From: Zygaena filipendulae
Lineage: Eukaryota; Arthropoda; Insecta; Lepidoptera; Zygaenidae
Assembly (NCBI GenBank): GCA_907165275.2
Contig: OU015662.1
Coordinates: 3,727,501-3,791,500, forward strand
Direction of reading: 5' to 3'
DNA: 64,000 nt
The position numbers and the translations under genes are program-made. This document shows positions 11,047-22,440 of the stretch, piece by piece. The notes beneath the pieces are model-generated. The model did not search any database. It had not been told where the DNA came from and was given only the letters and a program-made list of their open reading frames with translations. How positions within the stretch are numbered: the first letter of the stretch is position 1; each line of letters begins with the position of its first letter.

Positions 11047-13069
11047 TTACTTATAACATTTCAATTTATGAAACAACTGTAATATATGTTATCTAAAACC
11101 TGTACCGAAATGGATATCAAAACATCTAATTTTTGTTATCTCTCGTTATAGTGTCAGTTTTTTGTAATATCTGTTATCGCTACTTCTTTTTTTTATCTCA
11201 AGTGCGGAGACCTACCATACGGCGAACAAAATACTCGGTTATTGTCGAAGGTGTAAGATCTTATAAAAATATGAAGACAAATAACTTGATACAAACCGTT
11301 TTAAATAATCTTGATTTTATCCGACTTTAATAAAAAAGACAAATAGTATATTGTATTTCAACGACAAGACCCAAATGGCGTCGATCGATTCACCCCTTGT
11401 CTTATTGAAACGAAACATCTATTCGTGACAACACTAACTAGTCGAACACTCATCACCTTTTTTCGTCTTCCATGTAACTTTATACTCTAAGGGTCAAGCT
11501 GAGCTAGCTGAAAATTATTTTAAGTAGGTATGCATACTTCTTCACAAACTAAATCATTAACATAAATAAGCTCTCTCCATTATGGATTTTATGAATCTAT
11601 GCTGTAGTAGGTATTATTAAAATATGAGCTTTTTAATTATATTCGTTTTGTTCTTTTCGAAAGTATATTTAAAAATGATACCTGTCTGTTGATTCGGTAA
11701 CTTTTTCATCGTTGCTGTCAATGGTTGCTGTAAATTGATTGGAGTTACCGTGACGTCAAAGTTGTCCGCAATTTTCGTGTAAGAACAACTAAAATTCCAC
11801 TGCCTTTTTGTTATAGTAATCATGAGTATGTCTTGTGGGAGTTAAAGCGTTGACAGCTTAGATTAAAACAAAAATTTACTCTAAGGTTGACCAACGATTT
11901 TTTGTGTTGACAAAGTTCATTCCGATCTGGGTGTTTTTAAAACATATTAATATCCCAGATATTATCTTAGTTTGTTCAAAAGCATTATTACCTGTGATAT
12001 TATAATTATTTTCTAATCAGGTTTTCTTCTTCATTCTATCATGGTAAAAAAAAATACGTTACATCACAAAATTCACTGCGGAAGATGTACAAAATAATGC
12101 CAGCGACATTTTAAACTAAGCTGAGAAATATCAAGGATTAAGAGACACGATCGATCACACTGATCGTGGGGACAAAAAGCGGAATCACTCGATTAGTTAT
12201 GTTTTCTGGAGGCGTAGGCAAAGTGAAAACAATAGATTGGTTCTGGTTTATGATTCTATAAACGTTTATGTCCCTATAAAAGGCCTTTTAGCTTTTGGTA
12301 CAGTCGGTGTAGTGATGTTATCGAAACAGGGGACAGGTTTATTACAAAAGTGTTTATGCCAGCAGCTCTCAAGAGAAGACATCATAAAATGTGTACTTAT
12401 ATCAGACGGATAATGTAATGTTTTGCATAAAATATAAAAAGAAGAGCAAGGGTTTTGTATCATGAAGCGCTAAATATTGCAACGTTTTTAACTAAATATA
12501 TTAATGTCAACTTGAGTGACATGTATTTATGAGTATGTTACGTATGGCTTTGTTTGGTTAAGGTAATAAATAATAATCTTTCTTCCATCATAAGTATGGT
12601 GAGTATTTATTAAGTACTACCTACCTATACTTTAATTTTATTACTGAGTATAATAATATATAGTTTTCTCCGTTTTCTGATAGTTTGCTTAAATTGGAGT
12701 TTTGAGTTTGGAGTCTTATTTGTGTAGGTAATGATTTGTGAGGTTTGTGATTCTATGTACCTACTAAAGTGTCCTCATATGGGGTTTATTGACCTTTTGT
12801 ATTTTTAAGCTTATTTTGTTTTTACATTCTCCTACTATTATTTATCGGAAATCTTTTTTTTTTATCTTTCTTTATGAAACTACATATCTTGCGATTTATC
12901 AATCGTGACTTTCGAGATTTCCTCAGGAATTCTTTGGTACAGAGTAAAATTGTCCTATGTCACTCAGGAATAATGCTTTTTGTCAATGAAATAATTTTTA
13001 AAATTAGTTCAGCAGTTCACCAGTGAAAAAAAAAGGGAAACAAACTAAAAAACCAACTATATAGGCACC
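11047..13069. other. Intergenic DNA, nothing recognised
   Basis: AT-rich DNA without recognisable genes or elements. Short open frames here lack coding-like composition. Confidence 0.5.
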
Positions 13070-13418
13070 CATTTATAAAATTACTATAGATTGATTGATC
13101 GCCTACACTATACGGTCTATGACCAGCGAAAAAAAAAAATTGAAGTATCTATCGGAAGTGAATTTTCTGGATGTACCTGTAAACTAAAACTTGCTTGGAA
13201 ACGAGCACTAAGCGATCACGTTGCGACCTAAAAGCTAATTCTTTAGGGCTTAAACAAATTAAGATTGGGTATTGAGGGCCTGGTAATCTGTATCACAGGA
13301 AATATTCCTACGACAGACACCAGTCTCTCAAAATAAAGGTCGTACCCGTAGACCTGTACCTACTTAGTAATGACTGTGTTGTGTTGAGACTGATAAAGAT
13401 ATTATTATTATTATTCAT
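13070..13418 (+). repeat. LINE-like 3' end with (TTA)n tail
   Basis: About 350 bp of non-coding sequence ending in GAGACTGATAAAGA and a run of ATT/TTA triplets, the tail type of several lepidopteran non-LTR retrotransposons. The left limit is approximate and the family is recalled by look, not searched. Confidence 0.4.
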
Positions 13419-16119
13419 TGGTAGACTATTTTGCGAACTACACGGTCAGTGGTTTAAATAAGTCTAGTTAATTTGTGGTTTAAATTGAGCAACTGAAAGT
13501 ATTCAATCGAAGGTTATTATAGTGCAGAAAATAAGTTAGTTCTAAAGTTGCTCCAAGTCAAAGAAGTACGTTTATAATTATCATAAGGGCTGCAGCTGCT
13601 TCCGCCGAACGGTGGGTGGAGTCGGGACTGCGTTTTTTATATTAAATTCACTATTATTGGTGGAAGGGAAGGAAGACACATTGCTGTTGTATGGTACTAT
13701 TACAAATTCAAATTCGCTGAATGTGTAGAAAGTGTGGAATGTAGCGTTTTACGCTTGTGTTTATTATGCACACATGTGTGGTGTAGAATTTAAGTAATTA
13801 GGTAGGTATACCGATATAATTGTGTACATATATTGTATAGATGCATTCTTTTTCTATTTCATTAAGGCTATATATAATATAAGTTTAGCAAAATTACGAA
13901 TCCAATTAGAGGCATCGTATTTTCCAACACAATACGGATACAATTGATACAAACTGTTCTCCCATTGAGCGATAAAACTTTTGGCATATAAGTTCAGCAA
14001 ACAGTTGCTTTTTGTAGATTTTGTTCACTCTCATGCTTTACAAGAACGTCTTATAGACTTAGTTTGATGTTTTTTTTTTAAAAAAAAGGTAAAGACAAAA
14101 AGTAGAGACTCTTTTAATAAGTGCGCCGAATTTACAAACCCCTCGTCAGTTATTTACATTCAATCATACTCGTTAGATACCTACATTTTTAACTGTTATA
14201 GGTAGTTCATGATGGTTCTCATTGTTAATTGTTAATACAACCAATTTATCCAATGTAAGTTCAAGTAAACAATATAAGTCAAGTCAATATAATACAATGA
14301 ATCCAATATACGTCCAAGTAAAATAAACATGATATTTTTCTGTACAAAACTCTACATGTTACATTTTTGATAAAAAACTAACGTTGTTTTTATACTTTGT
14401 ATCAAACGTCCCCTTGGTCATCTAGTAAACGTACGTTTTAAGTAGTATTCGACTAACACTGGTTATTTTTAGATTTACGTATAAATATATCTAATAATAA
14501 ATATTGTGTGACTGTTAATTACAATTTCCTGTTTAACCACCGCATCGTTACTTGGGTGGCTTTTTTAGATTCGGAACCGATAACGGGCTTTATTTTTAAT
14601 TATTATCATTGATCAAAGGGCGAGCTTCGAACCCCTAATTTCTGTTTCACGTTATCATATTTTTACGCATTTCGGTGCGGCACCCAAAACATCTGTAAAC
14701 CATTACTCACACAAATCTATGGTATTAAGTGAACTTTCGTCGATGGGCTCGTTTTTTTCTACGTCTACGTATTGCGACTGATGATTCATACTTAAAAGGC
14801 AAAAATAGGTGAGAGATTACATCCTTATCTTATAGAGTGACAATAAAAGTACTCATTACTGTAGGCAAACATTGTTTTTTGTTACCTCACCTGCTAATGG
14901 GAAATGAATTAGCACAGGTAAATTCTTTGTTGGTTTACCACAGTTTTTTCGTATGGCATGCGACTTGAAATCACAACCCTTTCAATTTATAAGCGTCTTA
15001 AAAAGCGACTGCGAATGAATTTATGAGTGTATAGCTTTTGCTAGCAGTTTCACTTGAGTGAATCTAGGGTTTGTTAGAGTGAAACTGCGGTAATTTAGGA
15101 ACTCTATAATGTACAAGACATAGGCCATATTTCATTGTAATCTATATTAGTTTTGAGATGTATATACATGTTAAGGATAAAAGTCTGAAAACTACTTAAA
15201 TTTTAAATAAAAATGTATTGAAAAGTTTTTATATATTTACTGTTTAATTTAAGTATAGTTAAGAAGTATGATATAATCGTGACGGATGCTAGCTACTAAA
15301 TGAAACCTTATCAGTTCTTATCGAATTTAATTATAACGACTGTAATAATTCCAGTTTTTTTCCTGGAACAATTATTGTTCGAAGAAAAAAAAACATTTAT
15401 TAATCTGACTATAACCCAGAATTTCATCTTGTATTGTATTTATATTTTTTCTTTACATATTACAGATATTATTTCTTTCAATATAAAAGGCATAGAATTC
15501 GATTCCACATGCGTATAAAGTCTTCATTCAATTTTATTAAGAAATAATTTTGTGCCCAATGTACATACATTATTCAACATATAATAAATATAATAAATAT
15601 TGACAATCAGTCTGTAACATCGAGAGCACTAAAAGTTTATTACAATCGAACTATCTTTAATGCAGTATAACGAGTGTTTATATTCTATTAAACTAAATTT
15701 ATGGGAATATCAGGCATCTGGCCTCTTACCAGTTTTGAAGTGTCCATCAATAAACCGCCTAACATAATAAAAAATCGTCTGAAAATCTGGCATATGCACT
15801 ATGCAGAGAGCGGGTTGTTGGGCTGATTGTGATTGGGTGCCCACCACACTTGTCACAGATAATATTAAGTGGATGAAATTGAATATTATGCTGATTAGTG
15901 CACCGACTGTCGGGCGGCGTGCGGGGTGCAATGTACAATAGTTCGTTAAAAACGGACCCCCAAAGGAAGGCATGGAAACAGCCAGCTGATATTAATTTAT
16001 GGAATGGTGTTTTAATATTTTATTTATTGATTGATAAGACCAACAGTGTCAAAGATAACAGTTTCAAAATACAAATGTATAGCTGGTAGTGGTATCTTAA
16101 AACAATGTAGGTAGGTATA
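13419..16119. other. Intergenic DNA, nothing recognised
   Basis: AT-rich sequence with no gene, tRNA or clear mobile element that I can support. Confidence 0.5.
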
Positions 16120-16314
16120 TCTATACTAATATTATAAAGAGGTAAAGTTTGTGAGGTTCTGGGGGGTAATCTCTGGATCTACTAAACCGATTCTGACAAT
16201 TCTTTTACCAATAGAATGCTACAGTGTTCCTGAGTGTCATAGAGTACTTCTTATCCCGGAATTCCCGCGGGAACTCCAAAATTACCGCGGGCAAAACAGC
16301 GGGGAAACAGCTGG
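16120..16314 (+). mobile_element. Non-autonomous Helitron-like element, complete
   Basis: Begins TCTATACTAATATTATAAAG after a host A, the commonest start of short lepidopteran Helitrons. It ends with an imperfect GC hairpin and CAGCTGG followed by T, so the 3' end is the permitted CTRR variant CTGG. 195 bp, non-coding; the open frame running through it is not a gene. Confidence 0.8.
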
Positions 16315-16962
16315 TATAGTATATAGGCAATCACAGCAGCAACCCATAGCACCTAACATAACATAGTATAAATAATATGTAAGTTGTAAATTTGTACTTG
16401 AAGGCTAAACCTTTTTTATATACAAAATAATTGTAATTTTTTTAAAAACCCTATGCTATTTTCTAACAATTACAAAGGTTGTCCACTTTACTGTGTGTTT
16501 TTATCTGCTTGACCAATCTATTTAACTGAAATGAGTCCGCTAAGCTGCTAGACCTTCTTTGTGTAAATCGGGAAGTCTCTACAGCGCTGCTGTTCGTCCG
16601 ATACAGTACTCCGATGGAACGATACTCCCGTGCCCGTTCCCTTTGCATTTCGCCGCTACAATGCTCCGGCGAGTTATTCTAACTTTTTTTTTTATTTCGG
16701 TCACGGTCTTTGAATTACGTAATTAGCGGTAGCACATTGCCAGTAGGTACGAGCGTCCCGACGCTTCCAAACCTGATTAAGTACTTTGCCGAATAATAAG
16801 ATCGGAGAATTTTATGTGACCACAACAGTAATTAAATACTTACTCCCTCTAATTATGTACGTGCACACGATTTCAGTAAATTAAACTGACCTAATTTTGT
16901 ATAGCCATCAACTCAACTATTATTCTGGTACACATGTGAGTATGTAATCGTTAATATTACCT
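16315..16962. other. Intergenic DNA, nothing recognised
   Basis: No gene or element seen between the Helitron and the LTR element. Confidence 0.5.
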
Positions 16963-16966
16963 ACCT
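16963..16966. repeat. Target site duplication, left copy (ACCT)
   Basis: ACCT directly abuts the left LTR and recurs at 23612-23615 beyond the right LTR, giving a 4-bp duplication as expected of Ty3/gypsy-type integration. Because the flanks are TACC-rich, a chance match is possible but unlikely given both LTR boundaries. Confidence 0.8.
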
Positions 16967-17255
16967 AGTCAAGTTTTTGGGCGCTCGAGAGGGCTTTTTA
17001 AAAAGACGATTTAATTATTAAAAAGCTTTAATGATGTTAGCCCTTAGGTGTTTTAGTACAGACTGAATACAAAAAGGAGTTTCTTAATTCTAATGCTTAC
17101 AAACTACTGGGTGGCCGTCTGGCCGACAATGCTTCATCATCAAATCGTCAGGTGCGCAAAGCGTGGGCGCGAGACTAGCGTCCAGCGAGTGTTTATCATA
17201 TAAAGCTTAGGCTGCAAGAAACGCATGACGACTAGATGGTGCTGGCGACATAACT
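16967..17255 (-). repeat. 3' LTR (289 bp)
   Basis: Identical to 23323-23611 over all 289 bp by eye. Read on the minus strand it starts AGTTATGTCGCC and ends AAACTTGACT, with 3-bp inverted termini AGT/ACT. It contains a TATA-like TTATATGATAAA and an initiator-like TCAGTCTG on the element's coding strand. Confidence 0.95.
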
Positions 17256-17264
17256 CCTCCCTCC
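17256..17264 (-). other. Polypurine tract
   Basis: On the coding strand GGAGGGAGG lies immediately before the 3' LTR (plus strand CCTCCCTCC), the expected primer position for plus-strand DNA synthesis. Confidence 0.85.
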
Positions 17265-17544
17265 GTAAGTTCGAGATTATCCAACAGAGGAGGATTATCT
17301 CGAGGTTTTTCACAAAATTTCTTAATGTTTATAGGCAAAAAGTAGCAAAAGTAATAAAATAATTATAATAATTACGCAAAACACAAAATTTTCTACGCTA
17401 AGGTACTTATGATCTAAGGCACTTTCACTTTTTTCACTATTGTTTATTTCACTTTCACTTTCAGATAATTCAGGAACTGGATGTCCATGAGATCTATTCC
17501 GTTTACGTTGAAGGGTTTTCTCTGGACATCTGATGGTTTGGTTA

Positions 17545-18700
17545 TTATCTTAGATTAATTAAGGGGAAGTCTGGGTAAATTATGTCTCTCCCCTGATGCT
17601 GGAGTCTTTCTATCTTAAGTTCTTTTATTTTAATTTGGCAATCGTCATCCATGGATAAAAGATAGGTTCCACAGATGCTTTCTTGAGTTATTTCGTTTTC
17701 ACAGTATTTTGTGAGTAGGGTTTCGGTTTTTGCGTAAATTATCCAGCGATTGGGCTGAATAAGGGCAGCTCTTACGTCATCAATAGCCACCGGAACAGGG
17801 TGACAACTTGAAATGTTAGTGGAAAACCTCAAAAGTGTGAAACACAATCATCTTCAATCAGCGGCGAGACATTATTTTCAAAACACAGGAAACGGGCCTC
17901 GTCGATCTCACTGCATGACTGGGAGAGCGGCTTAGTGTTCAACCCTTTCACAAGAAGGTAGGGGTATTTAGGAAGGATAAGGGTTGTAATGCCACTGCTG
18001 ATATTATGCACAGGTAAAGGAATCAATTTAAAATAATTAAAAACTTCGTATCTAATTAATGGAATGTGCATAATAAACTTTATCTGATTTTGTTTCACGT
18101 ATGCCTTAATCTCTATTAATTGCTCTATTTTAAAAACATTTTCAATGATTGCTGGAAAAACTATTTTTTCAGTTTTTTTTTAATTTATTTTAACAGTAAT
18201 AATAATTCATCGGTATCTACAATTGATTGATGTAATAACATAATTTTAGCAAAAGCAACAGTTGTTTCAATTTCGTTCAGCCGGGTGTAGAGCGTTTGAA
18301 AATTATTTGTAATAATATTATCAAATATGTGAATTATTTTATTGCCTGTTTGAAGCAACTTTGATTCGGTTATAAACGGTTAATATCTTGTAAGCTTTCC
18401 TCCAACTGAATGAAATTGTTCATGGTAGAGTCGGCTATTCTAGTAATAGTAGGTACCCACCATTTCAGCGATAATTGTCATTTTCTTATCGGTTCGGACT
18501 TGTTTAGTTTCTATTTCATGAATTGATCTTTCGTACATTATTGCGTCATCATTATCCAAATTACCAGTAAATTATTTTATTAATGAACCAAGAGGTATAA
18601 GAGAAACCGCGTTTAGGTCTTACTAATGAGAGAACCAATTGTTTATACTTTTCGATAATATTATACTCGTAACATATTCTATTTGTGTTTCAACTTCTAT
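17545..18700 (-). pseudogene. env: Broken env (baculovirus F-like fusion protein) remnant
   Basis: Three open pieces in more than one frame match the layout of insect errantivirus Env, relatives of the baculovirus F protein. Near 18610 a furin-type site (RPKRGF) is readable; just downstream (18600-18490), in another frame and interrupted by TAA, follows the fusion-peptide-proximal region with a GNLDNDDA motif. Segment 17829-18098 (89 codons) and overlapping segment 17545-17847 (100 codons) carry ectodomain features, including an IPL...Y...LIPLPV stretch and paired cysteines, in two frames offset by a frameshift. No transmembrane tail follows in frame. The surface part, expected at 18700-19450, is not clearly readable. 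The gene cannot make a functional envelope protein. I infer decay before the latest transposition because the flanking LTRs are identical. Confidence 0.7.
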
Positions 18701-18879
18701 AAAATCGTAAGGAAAACTTTCATTTGAAAACAGCTACCAAATTGTTGTTTAAGAGTAAGAAGACCATTAATATTTAATTCTAACTGATCATAAACTAACT
18801 AATTAAGATCCAAGATTGTTATGAGTGCGTCACTATTATGATAGGACATCACTTACTAGTCTATGCTATATAGAGATAC

Positions 18880-19388
18880 ACGTCTTGCGTCTTGTACACG
18901 GCCAACTCCACGATACGTATTAATATAAAAGTACCTAATGTAAAACATATAAACATAATATAGTAAGACCAAGTTTAATTGAAGGCCAGTATTAAAATTT
19001 ATTTAATTCACCGTCCCAAACAATTTTGATGACAATGCATTTATCATGGGTGATAATGGCTTGAACCGTAGTTGAATATATAGAATGCTTATACAACAGG
19101 ATTGCATAAGACATAACATAATATGGAGTATCAGTAATTTTAAGTTGGTATTTTGCTATACGATAAATTATATAACAGTAAATAATGCAATACCCATAGA
19201 TTGCAGCTAGAGCGGACTGTCCAATTCAGAGACATTGGATTTGCCTCTTAGTCTTCGATAAAAATTCAAAAACTTAAATAGGTAATTAGTAAATAAATAA
19301 AGGTAATATAAAATTAATTGATTAAATTGTTAAATGTAATCTATGGAACTATGGACTTCTGAAATAAAGATTATTATTATTATTTGCG
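18880..19388 (+). repeat. Probable nested LINE 3' end with (ATT)n tail
   Basis: Non-coding AT-rich sequence ending TGAAATAAAG followed by ATT triplets (19367-19388), in the opposite orientation to the LTR element. The tail resembles lepidopteran LINE tails. The start is uncertain and some of this interval may instead be surface-envelope remnant. Confidence 0.35.
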
Positions 19389-19455
19389 AAGTACCAATGT
19401 GAAAAATCAATTTTTTAAAATAATATTTCTTTCATTAATGTGTAATTAGATTCAG

Positions 19456-20090
19456 TACCGGGGTTTGAGCTAATTCTGCTAGGGACACCGTATATTGAAA
19501 AATATTTGATAAGTGCTCTAACTGCTTCTGGAGTCGATTTACATAAGAAACATGAATAAGCTAAAACTTTTTAAACATAGAACTGGATATGGACAGAAAA
19601 ATATTGTCTGAAGGAGCACGGTTATATAAAGGCCTAACAACTGAATTAAGAGAATGCAACTCTTTAAATATATTCAAAAAAAACAAACTTAAAATGTATA
19701 TCAGCGATAAGATAATTTAAATGTTTTGATTAGCTGGAACTTATTGATTTAAGTAGGTATTCAAATACACCTTAAACTCATCGTAAGTGAACTACATTGT
19801 TTTTAATGATTAATAAAGTTCTTTAAAGCATCGACTACGGTAAAATAATTTCTTCCTTCTATAGAAAAGTATCCATGAATAATTCCTAGAAGAGCTTAGT
19901 TTGAGTTTGAGATAACTGCAGTTCAAGTTTAAATGGTTTACGATCATAGCTGTACTTAAATTTTTTACAGATATCGCACGCATTTATAATACAGTAAATT
20001 CGTCTTAGATGCACCAATGTTTCTTTAATTCCTCTATGAATTATAAATTGTTTATGATGTATTTCAGCTTCGAAATAAGAGAAATGTTTT
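19456..20090 (-). pseudogene. Integrase remnant, interrupted and incomplete
   Basis: Minus-strand fragments of a gypsy-type integrase. At about 20080-19920 the HHCC zinc-binding region is recognisable, with the CDIC cysteine pair at 19966-19978. At 19888-19824 the start of the catalytic core follows (FTVVDA). After a 250-bp foreign segment, 19573-19456 carries the YFSIYGVPSRISSNPGTE stretch, where the catalytic Asp normally found before the Pro/Arg-Gly is Asn. Everything downstream in the core is lost. Frames are broken, so no integrase can be produced. Confidence 0.75.
19590..19723 (+). pseudogene. Nested LINE reverse transcriptase C-terminus
   Basis: On the plus strand an open stretch ending in TAA reads in the style of the last residues of a non-LTR retrotransposon ORF2 (LYKGLTTELREC, then NIFKKNKLK). 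It lies exactly in the gap between the two integrase core pieces of the minus-strand element and is probably a truncated LINE that inserted into the integrase gene. Family not determined. Confidence 0.5.
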
Positions 20091-20134
20091 ATTTTACGTC
20101 GTATGTATTCTTTAAAGAAAAATAAAATATTTGT

Positions 20135-22387
20135 TTATTTATCTTGTTTAAGTAAAATTGAAGTTTTTGGCTCCTTTTTATCTAAGTTCACCTTCATAGA
20201 ATTATCATATTTTTCGTCTAATAAATTATTTTTCATCCGTGACAAAGCGTCGGCATTGGAATTTTGCTTTCCGCTTTTATAAATAGTTTGATAATCGAAT
20301 CCTGCAAGACGTAGTTTCCATCTCGCTAGTTTACTGTTCGGCTCTTTTATAAATTTCAACCGAGCTAACAGTCTATGATCAGTATATATGGTAGATTTCT
20401 TTCCATACAAATTCGAAACAAAATTTTGTTTATCAGTGTCAACAAAGAAGTTATTGCACTGAGCTGAAGGCATGTGTACACTATCTCTTTGAACAAAATT
20501 ATCATAATTAACAATATCGTCTGCGTTTTGTAAATTACTTGGTATCTTTGCGTGTACTTCGGATGTAGGTGGTACATTTATTTCGTACGGTGGGTTATAA
20601 ATTATAGATATCGTTGCATTTTGTGTCCGTAGAGTCTGATTTTTCATGTCAATAGTCGCTGACAATTTTTTTAAAAGGTCGGAGCCTATTAATCCATCAT
20701 ATCGTCCATCAATGTCGTAAATATAAAATGTATGAGACAGAGTACTTTTAAATGTTTTTAATAATGGGATATTAATAACTTCGTTATGCGAGCTTTTAGC
20801 ATGCGTACTCATTACTGTAAAGGGTTTATAATATTTAGACTCTTTAAAGAATTCATTAGCTTTAGCGGGACTGATAAACGAACAAGTACTTCCGGTATCA
20901 ATGAGAAATTTCGAATTGATTTCCGGGATTTCGATATGGGGTAATTTTAGAATACTATCGCAAGAATTAAAATTTATCACCACATCATGTCCTTCGAAAT
21001 TTTGTTCAGAAAAATCCTGAGTGGGTTCAGCCTCTACATTATTCTCTACATTATTCTCTACATTATTCTCTACATTATTCTCTACATTATTCTCTACATT
21101 ATTCTCTACAACTATACAATTAGGAGGTTTCTCTACTCTAGTTGTAAAGTTACAGTTTTTAACAATGTTACAATCTTTAGGAGGTTGGTTGTTAGGTTGA
21201 TCTTCTTCGTTTGTATAGTAGTAGTTATCGTTTTCTTGAATTAGGGGTGGTTCTTCAGTATAAAATAAGTCATGTGTCATATTTTGTCTAATAGGTGCTG
21301 TGCGCATCGACACGTCTGTCTGTTCAAGCTTAGGTGCTTGTTGGTTTGGAATACCGTATTTAAAACCTTGTTGCTGAGGGATTCCAAATTTGTATCCACC
21401 ATATTGGAAAGGCGGGCGTGCCTGTTGAAAAGGTGCCTGATAAGTTGGTCTAGATTGATGACCTTGGGATGCAAAATTTGGCTGATAAAAGTTAGGTCTA
21501 ATGGCATGCCCTTGTGGAATGCCAAACTTAAAATTGTTTTCAGGAATGCCATACTTAAAGTTGTTTTGAGGAATGCCATATTTAACCGGCGATGTTAAGT
21601 TAAATGTAGGCTTGTTATTAGGAATATCGTATCTGAAATTATTATTCGGTGATAAATTAGTTGTGGGCTTATTAAATCCTTGAGCCATATTATTATTAGA
21701 AATACCGTATCTGAAATTACTGTTCGATGATAAATTAAATGTGGGTTTGTAAAAACCTTGAGCCATAGGCACTGGCATCAACGGATTATGTTGCTTACCT
21801 AATTTATTTCGTGCGTTATACTGAAATTTGAAATTTACTTCTTCTGTCACAATACTTAAAGCATTTTCGAGGGTATCACCACCCTTTAAACGTACGATAT
21901 GAATTAAATCCTCAGGTAGACTATATAAAAATACATTCAAAGCCGTATTATTATAAATTATCATTTTTGCTGCTTTGGTTCCTTCATCGGTAAGTCTAAC
22001 TACTTTTGCTATCAAAGAACTACGCACGTTTTGGATTCTATGACAAAACTCTATGTACGACTCTCCATGTTTTATTTTCATAGTTTCTAATTCAATCAAT
22101 ATGCATGCTTCCGATCGCGGATCGCCGAAATGTTGTGTAAGAATTTCTTTCAATCTATCCCATGATTTTATATTAGGATTATCGCTTAGTAGAGACGCAG
22201 CTCTACCAGTAAGTTTACCGCTTATGGCGTGAAAAAGATATAATTCTTGTGCTGGATTTCCTAGAATTCTAGCACCGCTAAGTACATATTCACACTTTGA
22301 AATAAAAAGATTTAATAAATTTTGATCACCATCATATTTAGGAATAATACACAAAATTTCTTTTTGAACTAATTGAATTCCTTCCAT
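20135..22387 (-). CDS. gag-pro: Gag-protease fusion polyprotein with RNase H tail, reverse transcriptase deleted
   Basis: Intact 750-codon retroelement ORF. The open frame extends to a GTG at 22393 preceded directly by TAA, so the first ATG, at 22387, is the start. Residues about 1-200 are a gypsy-type capsid region beginning near a YDGDQNLLNLF motif. Residues 226-348 hold seven [FVY]-[KR]-[YF]-G/D-I-P/S motifs in an Asn/Gln/Pro-rich spacer instead of a CCHC zinc knuckle. Residues 428-452 are an ENNV repeat. An aspartic protease follows, with catalytic DTG at 497-499 and GLIGSDLL at 565-572. From about 660 the protein jumps to the end of the RNase H region (YTDHR at 668, NADALSRM at 711), so reverse transcriptase and most of RNase H, including its catalytic residues, are missing in frame. 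It could form particles and cleave itself but not copy RNA. Confidence 0.92.
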   Translation of the reverse strand: MEGIQLVQKEILCIIPKYDGDQNLLNLFISKCEYVLSGARILGNPAQELYLFHAISGKLTGRAASLLSDNPNIKSWDRLKEILTQHFGDPRSEACILIELETMKIKHGESYIEFCHRIQNVRSSLIAKVVRLTDEGTKAAKMIIYNNTALNVFLYSLPEDLIHIVRLKGGDTLENALSIVTEEVNFKFQYNARNKLGKQHNPLMPVPMAQGFYKPTFNLSSNSNFRYGISNNNMAQGFNKPTTNLSPNNNFRYDIPNNKPTFNLTSPVKYGIPQNNFKYGIPENNFKFGIPQGHAIRPNFYQPNFASQGHQSRPTYQAPFQQARPPFQYGGYKFGIPQQQGFKYGIPNQQAPKLEQTDVSMRTAPIRQNMTHDLFYTEEPPLIQENDNYYYTNEEDQPNNQPPKDCNIVKNCNFTTRVEKPPNCIVVENNVENNVENNVENNVENNVENNVEAEPTQDFSEQNFEGHDVVINFNSCDSILKLPHIEIPEINSKFLIDTGSTCSFISPAKANEFFKESKYYKPFTVMSTHAKSSHNEVINIPLLKTFKSTLSHTFYIYDIDGRYDGLIGSDLLKKLSATIDMKNQTLRTQNATISIIYNPPYEINVPPTSEVHAKIPSNLQNADDIVNYDNFVQRDSVHMPSAQCNNFFVDTDKQNFVSNLYGKKSTIYTDHRLLARLKFIKEPNSKLARWKLRLAGFDYQTIYKSGKQNSNADALSRMKNNLLDEKYDNSMKVNLDKKEPKTSILLKQDK
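21032..21109 (-). repeat. 12-bp minisatellite in gag (ENNV repeat)
   Basis: About six and a half copies of a 12-bp unit (plus strand ATTCTCTACATT), in frame with gag so that each copy adds the four residues ENNV. Copies appear identical, indicating recent expansion. Confidence 0.9.
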
Positions 22388-22440
22388 TTTCACTTAAATT
22401 GAATCACCAAATTATGAATGTTAATTTTAATCAACAAGTA

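Noticed and set aside
21032..21109. CRISPR-like regular repeats
   Set aside because: Units are directly adjacent 12-mers without spacers, in frame in a retroelement gene of a eukaryote.
20987..21244. Plus-strand frame with a repeating hydrophobic YIIL pattern
   Set aside because: It is the antisense reading of the in-frame gag minisatellite, not a membrane protein.
21272..21598. Plus-strand 108-codon frame inside the LTR element
   Set aside because: It is an antisense shadow of the YGIP-motif region of gag.
22388..22393. GTG start giving two extra gag residues
   Set aside because: Eukaryotic retroelement initiation is better served by the ATG at 22387; the GTG is open only because the upstream TAA directly precedes it.
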